64,000 nt of DNA, taken from Sanguibacter hominis ATCC BAA-789 (GTDB lineage: Bacteria; Actinomycetota; Actinomycetes; Actinomycetales; Cellulomonadaceae). Below the pieces are notes generated by a model. It saw only the letters and a program-made list of their open reading frames with translations. It did not search any database and had not been told where the DNA came from. Shown piece by piece: positions 55,423-64,000 of the stretch. The stretch covers positions 248,001 to 312,000 of the forward strand of contig NZ_JAAXOW010000002.1 in assembly GCF_012396185.1 (NCBI RefSeq), read 5' to 3'. The position numbers were made by a program, and so were the translations under genes. Position 1 is the first letter of the stretch. Every line of letters begins with the position of its first letter.

Positions 55423-56103
55423 ATGAGCGTGTCCATTTCACCCACCGTTGTTCTCCCGCCGCTCGATGCACAGGCTGAGCGGCTCATCTCCCTGGAACTC
55501 GTCCCTGACCCGGATGCGCTGCGCGCCGAGGTGTCGCGCCTGGCGACCGCCACCCCAGGAGGGTCCCTTCTCGTGCTCCACGAGCGGATCCTTCCCGCCT
55601 CGAAGCTCGCGCACCTCATGCGGCTCCCGGCGCCGGGCCGCGCGGGCGCTGCGGGGGAGGTACGGGAGGGTTTCGTCGTCGAGGACATGACCGACGTCGA
55701 CGAGTTCCGTCCCGCGGCGCACGCGGAGCTTCCGGACGCTGACGTGTACGTCGTCGTCGGCCCTACGCGCGGTGATGAGATGCGGAACTGGTCGCCTGCG
55801 GAGGCGCTGCCCGCCCTGACCGCGGCGGGCCGCACACCGATGACGTTGGCCGAGGGCATCCACTGGGCGCTGCAGACGCCAGGGATCATCGAGGCGAACG
55901 CGTGCTTCATGACGATCGGCTCGCGCAAGACCAAGCCGAACGGCGACCTGGACACGCGGACGCCGGCGCTGTGGATCTCATCCGGCACGGGCCGCGACGG
56001 CCGCGCGCGCAAGGGCGCGCCGAAGGTCGGCTGGTGCTGGTGGGGCAACCGGCACACATGGCTCGGGTTCGCGTCGGCGGCGGGGCGCGTGAGGGCGCAG
56101 TGA
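55423..56103 (+). CDS. DUF5701 family protein
   Basis: The 226-residue soluble protein has an N-terminal alpha region, and a C-terminal block resembling DUF5701: DADVYVVVGPTRGDEM, LTAAGRTPMTLAEGIHWALQ, CFMTIGSRKTKPNGD and PKVGWCWWGNRHTWLGFASA. The function of the family is unknown; it is typical of actinobacteria. It starts at ATG 55423, 78 bases after the hipA debris, with the usual high GC of the chromosome. It may be an old gene into whose neighbourhood mobile DNA moved. Confidence 0.78.
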   Translation: MSVSISPTVVLPPLDAQAERLISLELVPDPDALRAEVSRLATATPGGSLLVLHERILPASKLAHLMRLPAPGRAGAAGEVREGFVVEDMTDVDEFRPAAHAELPDADVYVVVGPTRGDEMRNWSPAEALPALTAAGRTPMTLAEGIHWALQTPGIIEANACFMTIGSRKTKPNGDLDTRTPALWISSGTGRDGRARKGAPKVGWCWWGNRHTWLGFASAAGRVRAQ

Positions 56104-56201
56104 TGCGCGTGACCGGCGAGGACACCTCACGTCGTCGGGCATTGGGCCGATCTGTCTGACGCGACTCTGCGTCGCTTCGCCCGGACCTCTGGAGACTCCT
56201 C

Positions 56202-57773
56202 ATGCTCACCACCACCCGCGGTTCGGCCGCACTGCGTGCCCAGCTCGAGAGCGAGCGTGCGGAGAGTGTTGCTGATGCGAGCGCGCTGAGCCGTGTCCTC
56301 GCGGTCGCGAGTGATGCGACGTGCGCGGGGGATGTGATGACGGAGGCGCTCGTGGCGATCCGTCGGGCGTTCGGGTGGACGTACGCGATGGTGTGGAAGC
56401 TGGATGCGGAGTCGCAGCGGCTGCGTCTGGTGCACGACGACGGCACTGCTCCTCGCGAGTTCCGCGAGTACGCGCAGGGCTTGGCTCTGGGCCCGGGCGA
56501 AGGGCTGGCGGGGACGTGCTGGCAGCGTGACGACATGGTCGTCCTGCACGACCTGCGCACGGCTGGCCCGGGTGTGGACGTGTCGCGGATCGAGAGCTCG
56601 GGCCTGCTGAGCGGTGTAGCGCTGCCGGTGCGCAGCCGCGGCAAGGTGGTGGCGGTGCTGCAGTTCCTCAACAGCGGGGTGGGGACGCCGTCGGAGTCGC
56701 GGCAGTCGATCATGCGCGCTGCGGGGATGCTCGTGTCGGGGCAGTGCGACCGGGCGGCGGAGCGGGAGATCGCAGTCGAGCACGACCGTGACGTCACGGC
56801 GCTGACGACTGTCGTGCATGCGGTCGCGAAGGCGACGAGCATCGAGGAGGCGCTCGGCACGGCGCTCGAGACGATCCGCACGGCGTTCGGCTGGGACTAC
56901 GGCTCCTACTGGACGATCGACGGCGAGCGCGACGCGCTCGTGTTCGCGCAGGAGTCGGGGACGGTCAGCCCGGAGTTCCGGGAGGTGACGCGGACGGCGT
57001 CGTTCGTCAAGGGGGTGGGCGTGGCGGGCCGCACGTGGGCGCGCGGCGACATGCTCATCGTGCCGGACCTCGGCGAGGTCACCGACTGCGTGCGCGCGCC
57101 TGCTGCGCGACGGTCGGGCGTGAAGTCCGGCGTCTGCCTGCCGGTCGAGGTGGGTGGGGAGATCGTCGGCACGCTCGACTTCTTCGTGACGCGCACGATC
57201 GAGCTGTCGGAGAACCGGCAGTCGGCACTGCGGAACACGGCGTTCATGATCGGGCAGAGTCTCGAGCGGTTCCAGGCGTCGATGCGTGTCAACGCGATCG
57301 CGCAAGACCTCTTCGACTCGATCCGCTCGGTCGAGTCGAACGTCGCCGACGCTACCGCCGTCGTCGCTGAGGGCCGCACACTGTCGGATGCGACGAACGA
57401 GCGCGTCGAGGCGCTCGCGCACGCCAGCCAGGAGATCGGTCAGGTGGTGCGCACCATTCAGGAGATCGCCGCCCAGACCAACCTCCTCGCGCTCAACGCC
57501 ACCATCGAGGCCGCGCGTGCCGGCGACGCCGGCAAGGGCTTCGCCGTGGTCGCGAACGAGGTCAAGGAGCTCGCCGCCCAGACCGCCCGCGCGACGGCGG
57601 AGGTCGAGGGCAAGGTCGCCGCCATCAACACCGAAGTCACCGGCATCACGATGGCACTCGCCGACATCAGCGCCACCGTCGGCCGGATCAACGAGTCGCA
57701 GGAGACCATCAGCGAGGTTGTCGCCCACCAGGTGGGGGCTGTGCGGGCCGTGGTGGATACGCGGGTGGGGTAG
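56202..57773 (+). CDS. Soluble GAF-GAF-MCP signalling protein
   Basis: The 523-residue protein has no membrane span. Two GAF domains (about 30-185 and 205-355; both with FGW and PVR/PVEVGG motifs) sense a small ligand. They are followed by a short chemoreceptor signalling domain with the hairpin tip [20 protein letters not shown] and [20 protein letters not shown]. The C-terminal coil ends soon after the tip (at VVDTRVG), shorter than in usual receptors, so it may be truncated or a special short type. No che or flagellar gene is near. Confidence 0.88.
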   Translation: MLTTTRGSAALRAQLESERAESVADASALSRVLAVASDATCAGDVMTEALVAIRRAFGWTYAMVWKLDAESQRLRLVHDDGTAPREFREYAQGLALGPGEGLAGTCWQRDDMVVLHDLRTAGPGVDVSRIESSGLLSGVALPVRSRGKVVAVLQFLNSGVGTPSESRQSIMRAAGMLVSGQCDRAAEREIAVEHDRDVTALTTVVHAVAKATSIEEALGTALETIRTAFGWDYGSYWTIDGERDALVFAQESGTVSPEFREVTRTASFVKGVGVAGRTWARGDMLIVPDLGEVTDCVRAPAARRSGVKSGVCLPVEVGGEIVGTLDFFVTRTIELSENRQSALRNTAFMIGQSLERFQASMRVNAIAQDLFDSIRSVESNVADATAVVAEGRTLSDATNERVEALAHASQEIGQVVRTIQEIAAQTNLLALNATIEAARAGDAGKGFAVVANEVKELAAQTARATAEVEGKVAAINTEVTGITMALADISATVGRINESQETISEVVAHQVGAVRAVVDTRVG

Positions 57774-57785
57774 GCCTCGCACGGG

Positions 57786-58080
57786 CAGTGTGCCGCTCGC
57801 CGACGCCGTCCTGCCACTGATCCGGACATCCGGCGGCGACCTGTGACGGTACCCCGCGGCGAACGAGCACGGCGCGGACTACCAGACGGCTGGGGGCGTC
57901 GGCACGCTGGAGGGTGCTGCTTGAGTCGTACCAGCGAAAGCTCGCGCGGCTCGCGTGGCGGACGGCGCACCGTCGGCACCTCGGGAACGACGGCGTGTGG
58001 TGTCGCTGACGCAGGCGTATCAGGCGGTCGACGTCGTCGCGGCGCTCGGGGTGCAGGTGCGCGTCGTTGAGGAGTCGTAG
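57786..58080 (+). pseudogene. Gene debris of unknown family
   Basis: Short segments look coding but do not join. In one frame VPLADAVLPLIRTSGGDL is followed by TGA where Trp (TGG) would give a continuous reading (RYPAANEHGADYQTA). A later frame gives LLESYQRKLARLAWRTAHRR, and another ends VVSLTQAYQAVDVVAALGV just before the next gene. The pieces suggest an inactivated gene of about 100 codons or more. No family could be named. Confidence 0.35.
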
Positions 58081-58083
58081 GTC

Positions 58084-58266
58084 GTGACGAACCAGCGCAG
58101 GTACCGCCCGGCAGCCGCGGACCTGGGCCGGCTGCGCCGGGTCGCGCGCGAGGCAGGGAGCGATGAGGCGCTCGCGCTGGTGGATGGCGCGATCGCCGAG
58201 CTGCATGAGCGGTACCGGCGCCGAACGACGATGATCGAGGCGTTCGACCGGGCGGGGTTGCCGTGA
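58084..58266 (+). CDS. Small helical hypothetical protein
   Basis: The 60-residue protein starts at GTG 58084, right after the debris, and is helical and basic (YRPAAADLGRLRRVAREAGS, AIAELHERYRRRTTMIEA). There is no known motif. A possible partner may have been the broken gene upstream. Its reality is uncertain because it is short and lies in decayed DNA. Confidence 0.45.
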   Translation: MTNQRRYRPAAADLGRLRRVAREAGSDEALALVDGAIAELHERYRRRTTMIEAFDRAGLP

Positions 58267-58324
58267 CTATCACTCATAGCCACAAGCGACTGAGCGCGTC
58301 GGAGTGCACCGCTAGGGTGTCTAG

Positions 58325-59139
58325 ATGAGCAGCGCGCCGGTGAGCAACGACATCGCGGCGGCTATTGCCGCCTTCTTTCATGCGGGCGAAGGACCCTCGC
58401 ACTCCGCTGTGTCCAGGTCGCTCATTGCCGCCGGCCTGGACGACGGGTATGTGTACCGGCCCCGCAGCAAGGCACAAGCAAGGAGCAGCGTGTTCTGCAG
58501 GCATTCCGGCGTGCGGAGCAACAGGGTGGCGGGCGCAAACTCGTAGACGGGCCGCTATCTGCTTTCCGCCATGCGAACCTCTAAGGCCTGCCCCCGAGCG
58601 AGTAGTCTCACGACGAGCAGCGGCTGCGTGTCGCGCTTGGGCGCGCCGGGTGGATGTTGACTGATGATGGTCAGTTGCGCGCCTTGGCCGGTGCCGATCT
58701 CGACTCGGGAGGGCGAGAAGCCATCGATGAGAGCCTCACGAGGCTGCGAGCCAGCACGGCAGATCCTGCACTGCTGATTGGAACCGCGAAAGATCTGCTT
58801 GAGTCCGTGGCGAAGTACGTCCTGGAGGAGAACGGGATGCCCGTGCCGTCGTCGATGAGCTTTGACGCCCTGTGGCACGTAGCCCGCGAGCGGCTCGGGG
58901 TGCTGCCTGAGCGTGTTGACAAGTCCGTGCCCGGCTTTGAGGCGATCCGCGCGATTCATCAGTCCTCGTGGACCATCGCCAAGAACGTCAGCGACTTGCG
59001 GAACCTGCAAGGAACCGGCCACGGGCGCACACTGCCGACGGGCGTCACCGAGGACCTCGCGCTTCTCGTGGTGCGGGAGGCATGCAGTGTTGCGGAGTAC
59101 ATGCTTCGGCGGCTTGACGCCGAGCACGGCAGGACCTGA
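58325..59139 (+). pseudogene. Abortive-infection (Abi_C-type) gene, frameshifted with two stops
   Basis: An intact start (MSSAPVSNDIAAAIAAFF) runs to about 58475 (GLDDGYVYRP). A +1/-1 shift then moves the reading to another frame (RVLQAFRRAEQQGGG, LSAFRHANL). That frame has TAA at 58582 and TAG at 58603, but continues as DEQRLRVALGRAGWMLTDDG and a C-terminal Abi_C domain (LLESVAKYVLEENG, ELRN-like DLRNLQGTGHGRT). Abi_C proteins kill phage-infected cells. The C-terminal part could restart at ATG 58654 (161 residues), but the whole gene is disabled. Confidence 0.8.
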
Positions 59140-59555
59140 AGCTCGAACAGCAAGCGCGAGCCTGGCGCCCCGGCTGTTGCCCCTGCCGAGCGCACCTCGA
59201 GGGGGCTGGACGCACGAGCATGCTGGTGTGAAGGGCTTGTCAGGAGTCACCCTCAAAGCGAGTGTCGGTCTCTACTCGCCTCGCCGGCACCGATCGAACA
59301 CCCGGCTCGATCTTCGATCGGGACCAAGGGTACGTGCGCGAAAAGGCCCTTCCCGGGTCGAGGGCCGGGCAGCTCAATGCCTCACCGATCCGTCTACGCG
59401 GGGTGAGGCTGGGGGGGCGGACGGGCTAGTCGCCCTTGGCTCGCAGGGTAACTGCGTGGCCGTCGGCTCAACCTTCAGAGTTCGAACGCTAGTCTCGATC
59501 TGCGGCCATCAAGGCCCGGGACTGGTGAACTAAAGCAACCCGTGGTGATAGGACG
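59140..59555. other. Non-coding 416-base gap
   Basis: No open frame with a recognisable product, no tRNA that folds, and no clear repeat. GC falls slightly towards the lipoprotein gene at 59556. A TTCGAA-containing stretch at 59480-59486 does not have tRNA arms. Confidence 0.6.
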
Positions 59556-60173
59556 GTGGTGGCATTGATGACTCGATCCGTATTGGGCGGCGCACGCGCC
59601 CCAATGGCTGCGCTATTCATCATCGGAACTCTGCTCGTTAGTGCGCTGGCTGGATGCAATGCGTCGCATGATTTCGAAGGTGACGCTCGTGGGGCAGTCG
59701 AGACGAGCAAGATCGCGAGGGCTCAACCCGAACCGCGCTGTGACACGTCGTTGCCGGATGTCCGAAAGCCAGGTCGCAACCTAACAACGCGAAGTGTCGA
59801 AGAGATCCAGGAGACGGTTGGCGCCAAAGTCGATGGAGCATATGGCCGAGAAACGACTGCACGCGTCCGGGTCTGGCAGCGGTGCAACGGGATTAGGGAA
59901 AATGGAGATTGGGGAACAAAGACCGATGCCCTGGCGTTCCCGGAGCGGCAGGTGCCGGATCCTAGGTGGGGTCGGAAGATTGATGCGGATCCCGAGCTGG
60001 ACCTCACTACGTGGCGGTGTTTCGACACGACATCATTTGATCGCGATGCTCACAATGATAACTACTGTGAGAATGAGGACGGAGGGCGGTTTGTTTCGGA
60101 CTCCGAGGCGGTCGAGCTTGATCCGACCTACAGTCCTGGAAAGGCCGGGCACGCCTGGTACAACGAACAGTGA
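59556..60173 (+). CDS. Lipoprotein with peptidoglycan-binding-like domain
   Basis: The 205-residue protein has a lipoprotein signal (FIIGTLLVSALAGCN, lipobox Cys34). A short domain resembling PG_binding_1 follows (TRSVEEIQETVGAKVDGAYG, RVRVWQRCNGIRENGDWG). An acidic C-terminal part has paired cysteines (WRCFD, NYCEN). It may bind cell wall. Base composition is lower in GC than the core genome and codon use differs, which suggests transfer. Start codons GTG 59556 or 59559, with AGGA just upstream. Confidence 0.7.
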   Translation: MVALMTRSVLGGARAPMAALFIIGTLLVSALAGCNASHDFEGDARGAVETSKIARAQPEPRCDTSLPDVRKPGRNLTTRSVEEIQETVGAKVDGAYGRETTARVRVWQRCNGIRENGDWGTKTDALAFPERQVPDPRWGRKIDADPELDLTTWRCFDTTSFDRDAHNDNYCENEDGGRFVSDSEAVELDPTYSPGKAGHAWYNEQ

Positions 60174-60204
60174 CGTGAACGATGCCTCCAACGTCTAGCC
60201 GGTC

Positions 60205-60565
60205 TGGGCGCAACGAGCGCGGTCAGGTCACGGCGCACCGCCGTTCGCGACAGCTTCACCCACGGGCCGCCGCCGCAACGGCGTCCTGCGCCACGCGTGC
60301 GAGCAACGGACGCACCGGTATCGCCGACCCCCAGCCTTCAGGACAGTCGGGCGCCCACCGAACGGCTCGTGCGTGACTCGGCGCACCACTGTGCCGCGCG
60401 GCGCGCTCTGAGCGTCGCACCAATGGCCGAACTCGTCGGCATCAACCACGCGGCAAGCCAGCGAGCCCGGCCGGGCTCCAACCGCTGCCCGCCGGCGACG
60501 AGGTCCAGTCCGTCTGGGCCTCAGAACGTCGTCGGCTCAGGAGGGCCGAAGGTAGCGTCTTCCAT
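60205..60565 (-). pseudogene. ISL3-family transposase N-terminal remnant
   Basis: Reading leftwards from ATG 60565, MEDATFGPPEPTTF matches an ISL3 N-terminus, then stops at TGA (60521-60523). The same frame continues as DLVAGGQRLEPGRA. A shift then gives the zinc-ribbon part (VVDADEFGHWCDAQSAPRGT, RRYRCVRCSHAWRR), and another frame has KLSRTAVRRDLTALV. The catalytic DDE part is absent, so this is a decayed fragment. Confidence 0.75.
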
Positions 60566-60639
60566 TTCGTGGTTGTCCTAGTGGGCGGTGTGAGAACTCC
60601 CCGTCCTGGGGCTCGACCCCTCACCACCCAACGCCAGGG

Positions 60640-60894
60640 TCGCGCCGAGGCTGAGGTCGATGCGGACGCCCGTCCCGGGGTGACCAGCGAAGACCTGCGG
60701 AGATTAAGACGCTCAAGGCCCGGGGTCGCCTACTGGAAGAAGACAACGTGATCTCGAAGGCCGCGACGGCCTTTCGTCGTCGGGTAGCTCGACCCCCACA
60801 ACCGATGATCATGGGATTCATCGACTCCCTGCGAGCCCAGGTCCTTGCGGTCGTGTCGGTCTGCGCGGTGCTGCGTGAGCAGGGCTGTGCTTGA
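60640..60894 (+). pseudogene. IS3-family transposase remnant (OrfA end and OrfB start)
   Basis: One frame reads AEVDADARPGVTSEDLRR, the end of an IS3 OrfA helix region. After a frame change it goes on as EIKTLKARGRLLEEDNVISK and AATAF, the OrfA leucine-zipper end. The same frame then runs straight into the OrfB N-terminus (MIMGFIDSLRAQ, VCAVLREQGCA) before a TGA at 60892. The catalytic domain is missing. It lies next to, and opposite in direction to, the ISL3 remnant. Confidence 0.8.
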
Positions 60895-61058
60895 CCACTC
60901 CGTGTCGGAGAGCGGTTGCTCGTCTGCGGTCCGCGCGTGGCCCGCCAAGTGGTTACATCCTGGGAGCTCCACGGCAGGACACCGCAAGTGCGTCGCGCGG
61001 CAAAGTCCGCCGACCCCTCGGTCGGGGTCCTTAAGGGCAGGTATCGCGGCATTGAGGT

Positions 61059-62903
61059 TCAGACCTCCCCTGGCCCCCTCCAAGCGTCGCATGCGGTCTT
61101 AGCAAGATATGCGGTGCGCAGGGCGATGCGGTCCTCGTCCCACGTGTCTCCCCAGGTCCGTGCGAGATCCCCCTGAAGCCCGTCCGGTGCTTGGAGAACG
61201 CTACCTGCGGTCACGAGGAGGACCGCGTGCTTCGTGAGCTCACGGCGCTTGGTCGGCCAAGAGCCGTTGCTGATCGCAGAGTTCAGTTTTGTGGTCGTCA
61301 GAGTGAGGTTGCCCAGACTGTGGATCGCCCGCTGCCGTCGGAGCTCGGCGTCCTCAATGGGCCGGTCTGTCGGCAACGGGTAGTACTGTGACCACTTCTG
61401 CGGAATGAGGTGCTCGATGCTCAACTTCGCTACCTGCGCTGGGACAAAATGCGCTTCTGACTTCTCACGCCGTAGCTCTGTCTCCACGCCACCGAGAACC
61501 ACCCTGAGTCGCGGCCCTCGAAGCGTCCGGTAGATCGAATCCCGCATTAGCGCCTGCAGGAACTCAGCGTCGTCGGGCCAGTAGCGCGACGCTGCCGTCT
61601 GGTCCGTCAGAAGCTCGACGAGGCGGTCGCCCACGTTGCTATCCTCCGCCACTCGCAGGTTCTGGAGCAGCGTCAGGAAGAGCCGGTTGTAGTCCTTGGT
61701 AGTCAGGCCGCAGACCATTCTGCGGATGATGAACGATTCGACCGCGGTAGCCGCCCGCTCGCGCTGCGCGTCGGCGACACCGGCGCGAGCGTAGAGGTGC
61801 AGGAGGACAGGGATGGGAGTACTGGTCGTCAACAGATCTAGGACCTGCAGTAGACGCCCAGTCGGATGTGTCGGCTGGAGATTCTCCATGGACTGCATGG
61901 CTCGCCCGTGATGTGCGAGATCGGCGAGGATGTCAGCCGCCGACAGACTGGTCTTGCGCAGCCATATGCGGAAGTCGGTAAACAGCCGCTCGACGGGCAC
62001 CTCGGAGCCCGTATTGATCGAGAGCCAGTAGGAGAGCAGCAGGTCCAGGCGCGCCCGTCGGATGCGGCCCGTCGTCACTTCCTCGCGCCATCGCTGGACT
62101 TCGAACGGTCGCCAGTACTTCTCGTAGAGCGCGTCGACGTCGCTCCCTTCCATCTCGGCGAGCCGAAATAGCGTGTTCTTGACCAGGTCCGCGGCCTGCA
62201 ACCGGGTTCCGCGATCATTGAGAGTCTCGAAGATGATCTGGGCGTCGTCTTGCTCCTCGAGCTGAATCTCTACCAGTCCAAGCCTTTCCCTGATCGCGAT
62301 CACCAGCGCGTCCAGGCGCTGCCCAACCGCGCTGACCTCGCTGAGCCAGTCCTGGACCTCGCCGTCAAAGAACCTGCGCGCTTCGACCAACCCGTGCTCG
62401 CCCCCGGAGCGTGGCGGCATTTTCGGGACAAACGCGTCCCGAAATGCATCACGATCCGGACGGGACGGCCAGACCTTGTACCGCTCATACGGGTGCTCAG
62501 GGTGGATGAGCTGCTCGGTGTTGTTGAGGAGCATGTTGAGGAGTGCTTCGGCGTTCGTGGCTCCGTTCGCCTTGGCAGCACCCCTGCACGCCGCGATTAG
62601 TACCTGGAGAGTTGTCAGTCGCTGCTGGCCGTCGATTACACTCATCGCAACGATCCGGCCCGGGCTGACCGGCATCCGCTCGAGGACAAGGGCCCCAAGG
62701 AAGTGTGTCCTGCTCACCTTGTTGACGTCGGTGACGACGCCTGCCTGTTCGGCCTCGACCTCCTCAGCTGCGGAACGCACGTCGTCCCACAGCGGCGCCC
62801 AGTTGCGTCCTTCCTCCCAGACATAGGGGCGTTGGAAGATTGGGACAACGTGGCGCCTGTCAGTACCGAAGATGTGCACGAGCTGGACCGTATCGGCCTT
62901 CAC
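61059..62903 (-). CDS. DUF262/DUF1524 type IV restriction-like protein
   Basis: The 614-residue protein joins an N-terminal DUF262 (ParB-like NTPase fold: IFQRPYVW at 23-29, VIDGQQRLTTLQ with the DGQQR at 91-95, FETLNDRGTRLQAADLVKN) to a C-terminal DUF1524 HNH-type nuclease (IEHLIPQKW with His498, HSLGNLTLTTTKLN). Relatives are GmrS-GmrD fusions (cut modified phage DNA) and SspE; with no other ssp gene here, a type IV role is favoured. GTG 62903 has AAAGGAG 7-8 bases before it. It is apparently intact, lying between IS remnants. Confidence 0.88.
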   Translation of the reverse strand: MKADTVQLVHIFGTDRRHVVPIFQRPYVWEEGRNWAPLWDDVRSAAEEVEAEQAGVVTDVNKVSRTHFLGALVLERMPVSPGRIVAMSVIDGQQRLTTLQVLIAACRGAAKANGATNAEALLNMLLNNTEQLIHPEHPYERYKVWPSRPDRDAFRDAFVPKMPPRSGGEHGLVEARRFFDGEVQDWLSEVSAVGQRLDALVIAIRERLGLVEIQLEEQDDAQIIFETLNDRGTRLQAADLVKNTLFRLAEMEGSDVDALYEKYWRPFEVQRWREEVTTGRIRRARLDLLLSYWLSINTGSEVPVERLFTDFRIWLRKTSLSAADILADLAHHGRAMQSMENLQPTHPTGRLLQVLDLLTTSTPIPVLLHLYARAGVADAQRERAATAVESFIIRRMVCGLTTKDYNRLFLTLLQNLRVAEDSNVGDRLVELLTDQTAASRYWPDDAEFLQALMRDSIYRTLRGPRLRVVLGGVETELRREKSEAHFVPAQVAKLSIEHLIPQKWSQYYPLPTDRPIEDAELRRQRAIHSLGNLTLTTTKLNSAISNGSWPTKRRELTKHAVLLVTAGSVLQAPDGLQGDLARTWGDTWDEDRIALRTAYLAKTACDAWRGPGEV

Positions 62904-63321
62904 TTTTCTACTCCTTTGGCGTAAGCGGTGAGACCCGGCATCCCGACGCCGGTCGGGTTGCATGTAGCGGAACTCCTGCCATATTCGTGATCGGCCGTGG
63001 CGCTCCGCACCTTGAGTATCACGGGCCTCTGACACGCGGCACGCAACGTCACCGGTGCGGTGAGGACGACCTGGGCGTGCAGAGTGCCGCTCCGCTGCTC
63101 GACGCGTTGACAGCGCCGGATTGCGCGTTCCCAAGGCTCGTCGGGGGTCTTTCCAAGGGGGCTGCCATGACTCCCATCCTCCCTGGCCGAGAGCCTCTAC
63201 AAGACCCGCGGTTCAGTTGCCTCGCGAGAGCCAGCCCGAGCGGGGTCCCGATCGGGGATTCGCGGCTCATCCCAATGCAGGGTGTAGTTGGGGCTGCTGC
63301 ACGGATAGGTGACAGTTCGTC
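62904..63321. other. Gap of 418 bases between the restriction gene and the IS3 element
   Basis: It likely holds the promoter of the DUF262/DUF1524 gene (read leftwards) and the end of the IS3 element. No recognisable product is seen in any frame. The precise IS border and terminal inverted repeat could not be fixed because only one end is in the window. Confidence 0.55.
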
Positions 63322-64000
63322 TCAGGCGGCGAGTGCGACCTGAGGGGGCATGAGTGTCTCGAACTCCACCGGGGTCAACCGCCCCAGACGGACCTGCCGC
63401 CGCCAGCGGTTATAGGTCCTTTCGATCCAGGTGACGATCGCGATCCGCAGCTCGGCCCGCGTCGCCCAACGACGGCGATCAAGGACGTTCCTCTGCAGCA
63501 ACGCGAAGAACGATTCCATCGCCGCGTTGTCGCCGGCCGCCCCGACCTGCCCCATGGATCCGACGAGGCCGTAGCGGGCCAGGAGGCGCAGCACCTTGCG
63601 GCTGCGGAACTGACTTCCCCGGTCGGAGTGCATGACGCATCCGGCCACGTTCCCTCGCATCGTTACCGCGTTCTCGATCGCACGCACGACCAGCCGAGAC
63701 TTCATCCGAGAGTCGATCGCATGCCCGACGATCCGTCCGGAGAACGCGTCCTTGATCGCACACATGTAGAGCTTGCCCTCGGCAGTCTTGTGCTCGGTGA
63801 TGTCGGTCAATCAGAGCTCGTCCGGGCGCTCCGCGGCAGAGACATGCCGAGTGCGACCGTGCTCGTCGACCTGAGCGCACAGGTCGTCGTGGGCCGGCGG
63901 GCCCGGGCAGCGGCCGTTCTTGCCTCGCTCCTTGCCGAACGAGGACCACCAGCCGGTGGCCGAGGTGATACGGAAAGCGGTGCGATCAGCCATCGGCTGC
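63322..64000 (-). mobile_element. IS3-family transposase OrfB, partial, with one in-frame stop
   Basis: The rve-type integrase core is complete in its DDE residues: DITEHKT, HSDRGSQFRSRK and NAAMESFFALLQ. The C-terminus is ERTYNRWRRQVRLGRLTPVEFE. The frame is open from the window edge (64000) down to 63322, except for TGA at 63811-63813, where relatives have Trp (DELWLTDITEH). The upstream part (WWSSFGKERGKNGRCPGPPA) belongs to the same OrfB. The N-terminal part lies outside the window. One base change would restore it, so it has died recently or the sequence has an error there. Confidence 0.85.

Noticed and set aside
57843-58070. 75-codon open frame
   Set aside because: Composition is Arg/Gly shadow-like and it overlaps better-supported traces in other frames.
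59440-59530. tRNA-like T-loop (GTTCGAA) as a possible integration site
   Set aside because: The flanking bases do not pair into T-stem or acceptor arms, and no anticodon arm is found.
62840-63343. 167-codon plus-strand open frame between the restriction gene and the IS3 element
   Set aside because: No start signal, no domain, and it overlaps the start of a well-supported minus-strand gene.
1-64000. CRISPR arrays, rRNA and tRNA genes
   Set aside because: No regularly spaced repeats and no rRNA or foldable tRNA sequences were seen.

Overview
The window is about 70% GC with dense genes, frequent 1-4 bp stop/start overlaps and many GTG (some TTG) starts. It carries a ROK glucokinase, a primary sigma factor with an Ala/Lys-rich N-terminal extension, a PknL-type PASTA kinase and an actinobacterial bcc-aa3 respiratory chain. 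This points to the chromosome of an actinobacterium, most likely a Micrococcales member near Cellulomonadaceae; the genus is a guess. I see no rRNA, tRNA or CRISPR array.

About 1-44.6 kb is conserved chromosomal backbone. Its order (lipB, SDR epimerase, E2/dlaT, leucyl aminopeptidase, glycerate kinase, erpA-type carrier, ctaC, qcrBAC, ctaE, trpD, exonuclease/GIY-YIG protein, acyl-CoA ligase, plsC, class II DAHP synthase, pknL, its DNA-binding partner, polyprenyl synthase) matches, from memory, the Mycobacterium tuberculosis segment Rv2217 down to Rv2173. Functional blocks are lipoylation and the PDH E2/E3 pair (0-7.6 kb), pyrimidine and NAD synthesis (10.6-14.4 kb), a small Fe-S/sulfur block (15.8-17.6 kb), a respiratory block (17.8-26.3 kb), tryptophan synthesis (trpD), phospholipid and aromatic synthesis with a PPi-type phosphofructokinase (34.3-37.7 kb), and a Ser/Thr kinase module followed by sigA (37.9-44.6 kb).

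From 44.8 to 54.6 kb lie a small zinc-ribbon protein, a second-type topoisomerase B subunit (gyrB/parE), a tandem GNAT protein, a lysoplasmalogenase and a tight five-gene ECF transporter operon. The ECF operon starts with a lipoprotein made of squalene-cyclase-like repeats and a membrane-anchored DUF4430-like protein. Together these two resemble the two halves of animal transcobalamin/intrinsic factor, so a vitamin B12-type substrate is a reasonable hypothesis.

From 54.6 kb to the end the window is accessory DNA in decay. It holds a HipB-like regulator with a striking palindromic operator and a broken hipA, a DUF5701 protein, a soluble GAF-GAF-MCP receptor, debris of an unknown gene, an abortive-infection (Abi_C) pseudogene with a frameshift and two stops, and a lower-GC lipoprotein. 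After these come remnants of an ISL3-family and an IS3-family transposase. An apparently intact DUF262/DUF1524 (GmrSD/SspE-like) restriction protein follows, and then an IS3-family transposase interrupted by one Trp-to-stop change that runs off the window. This looks like a worn defence island.
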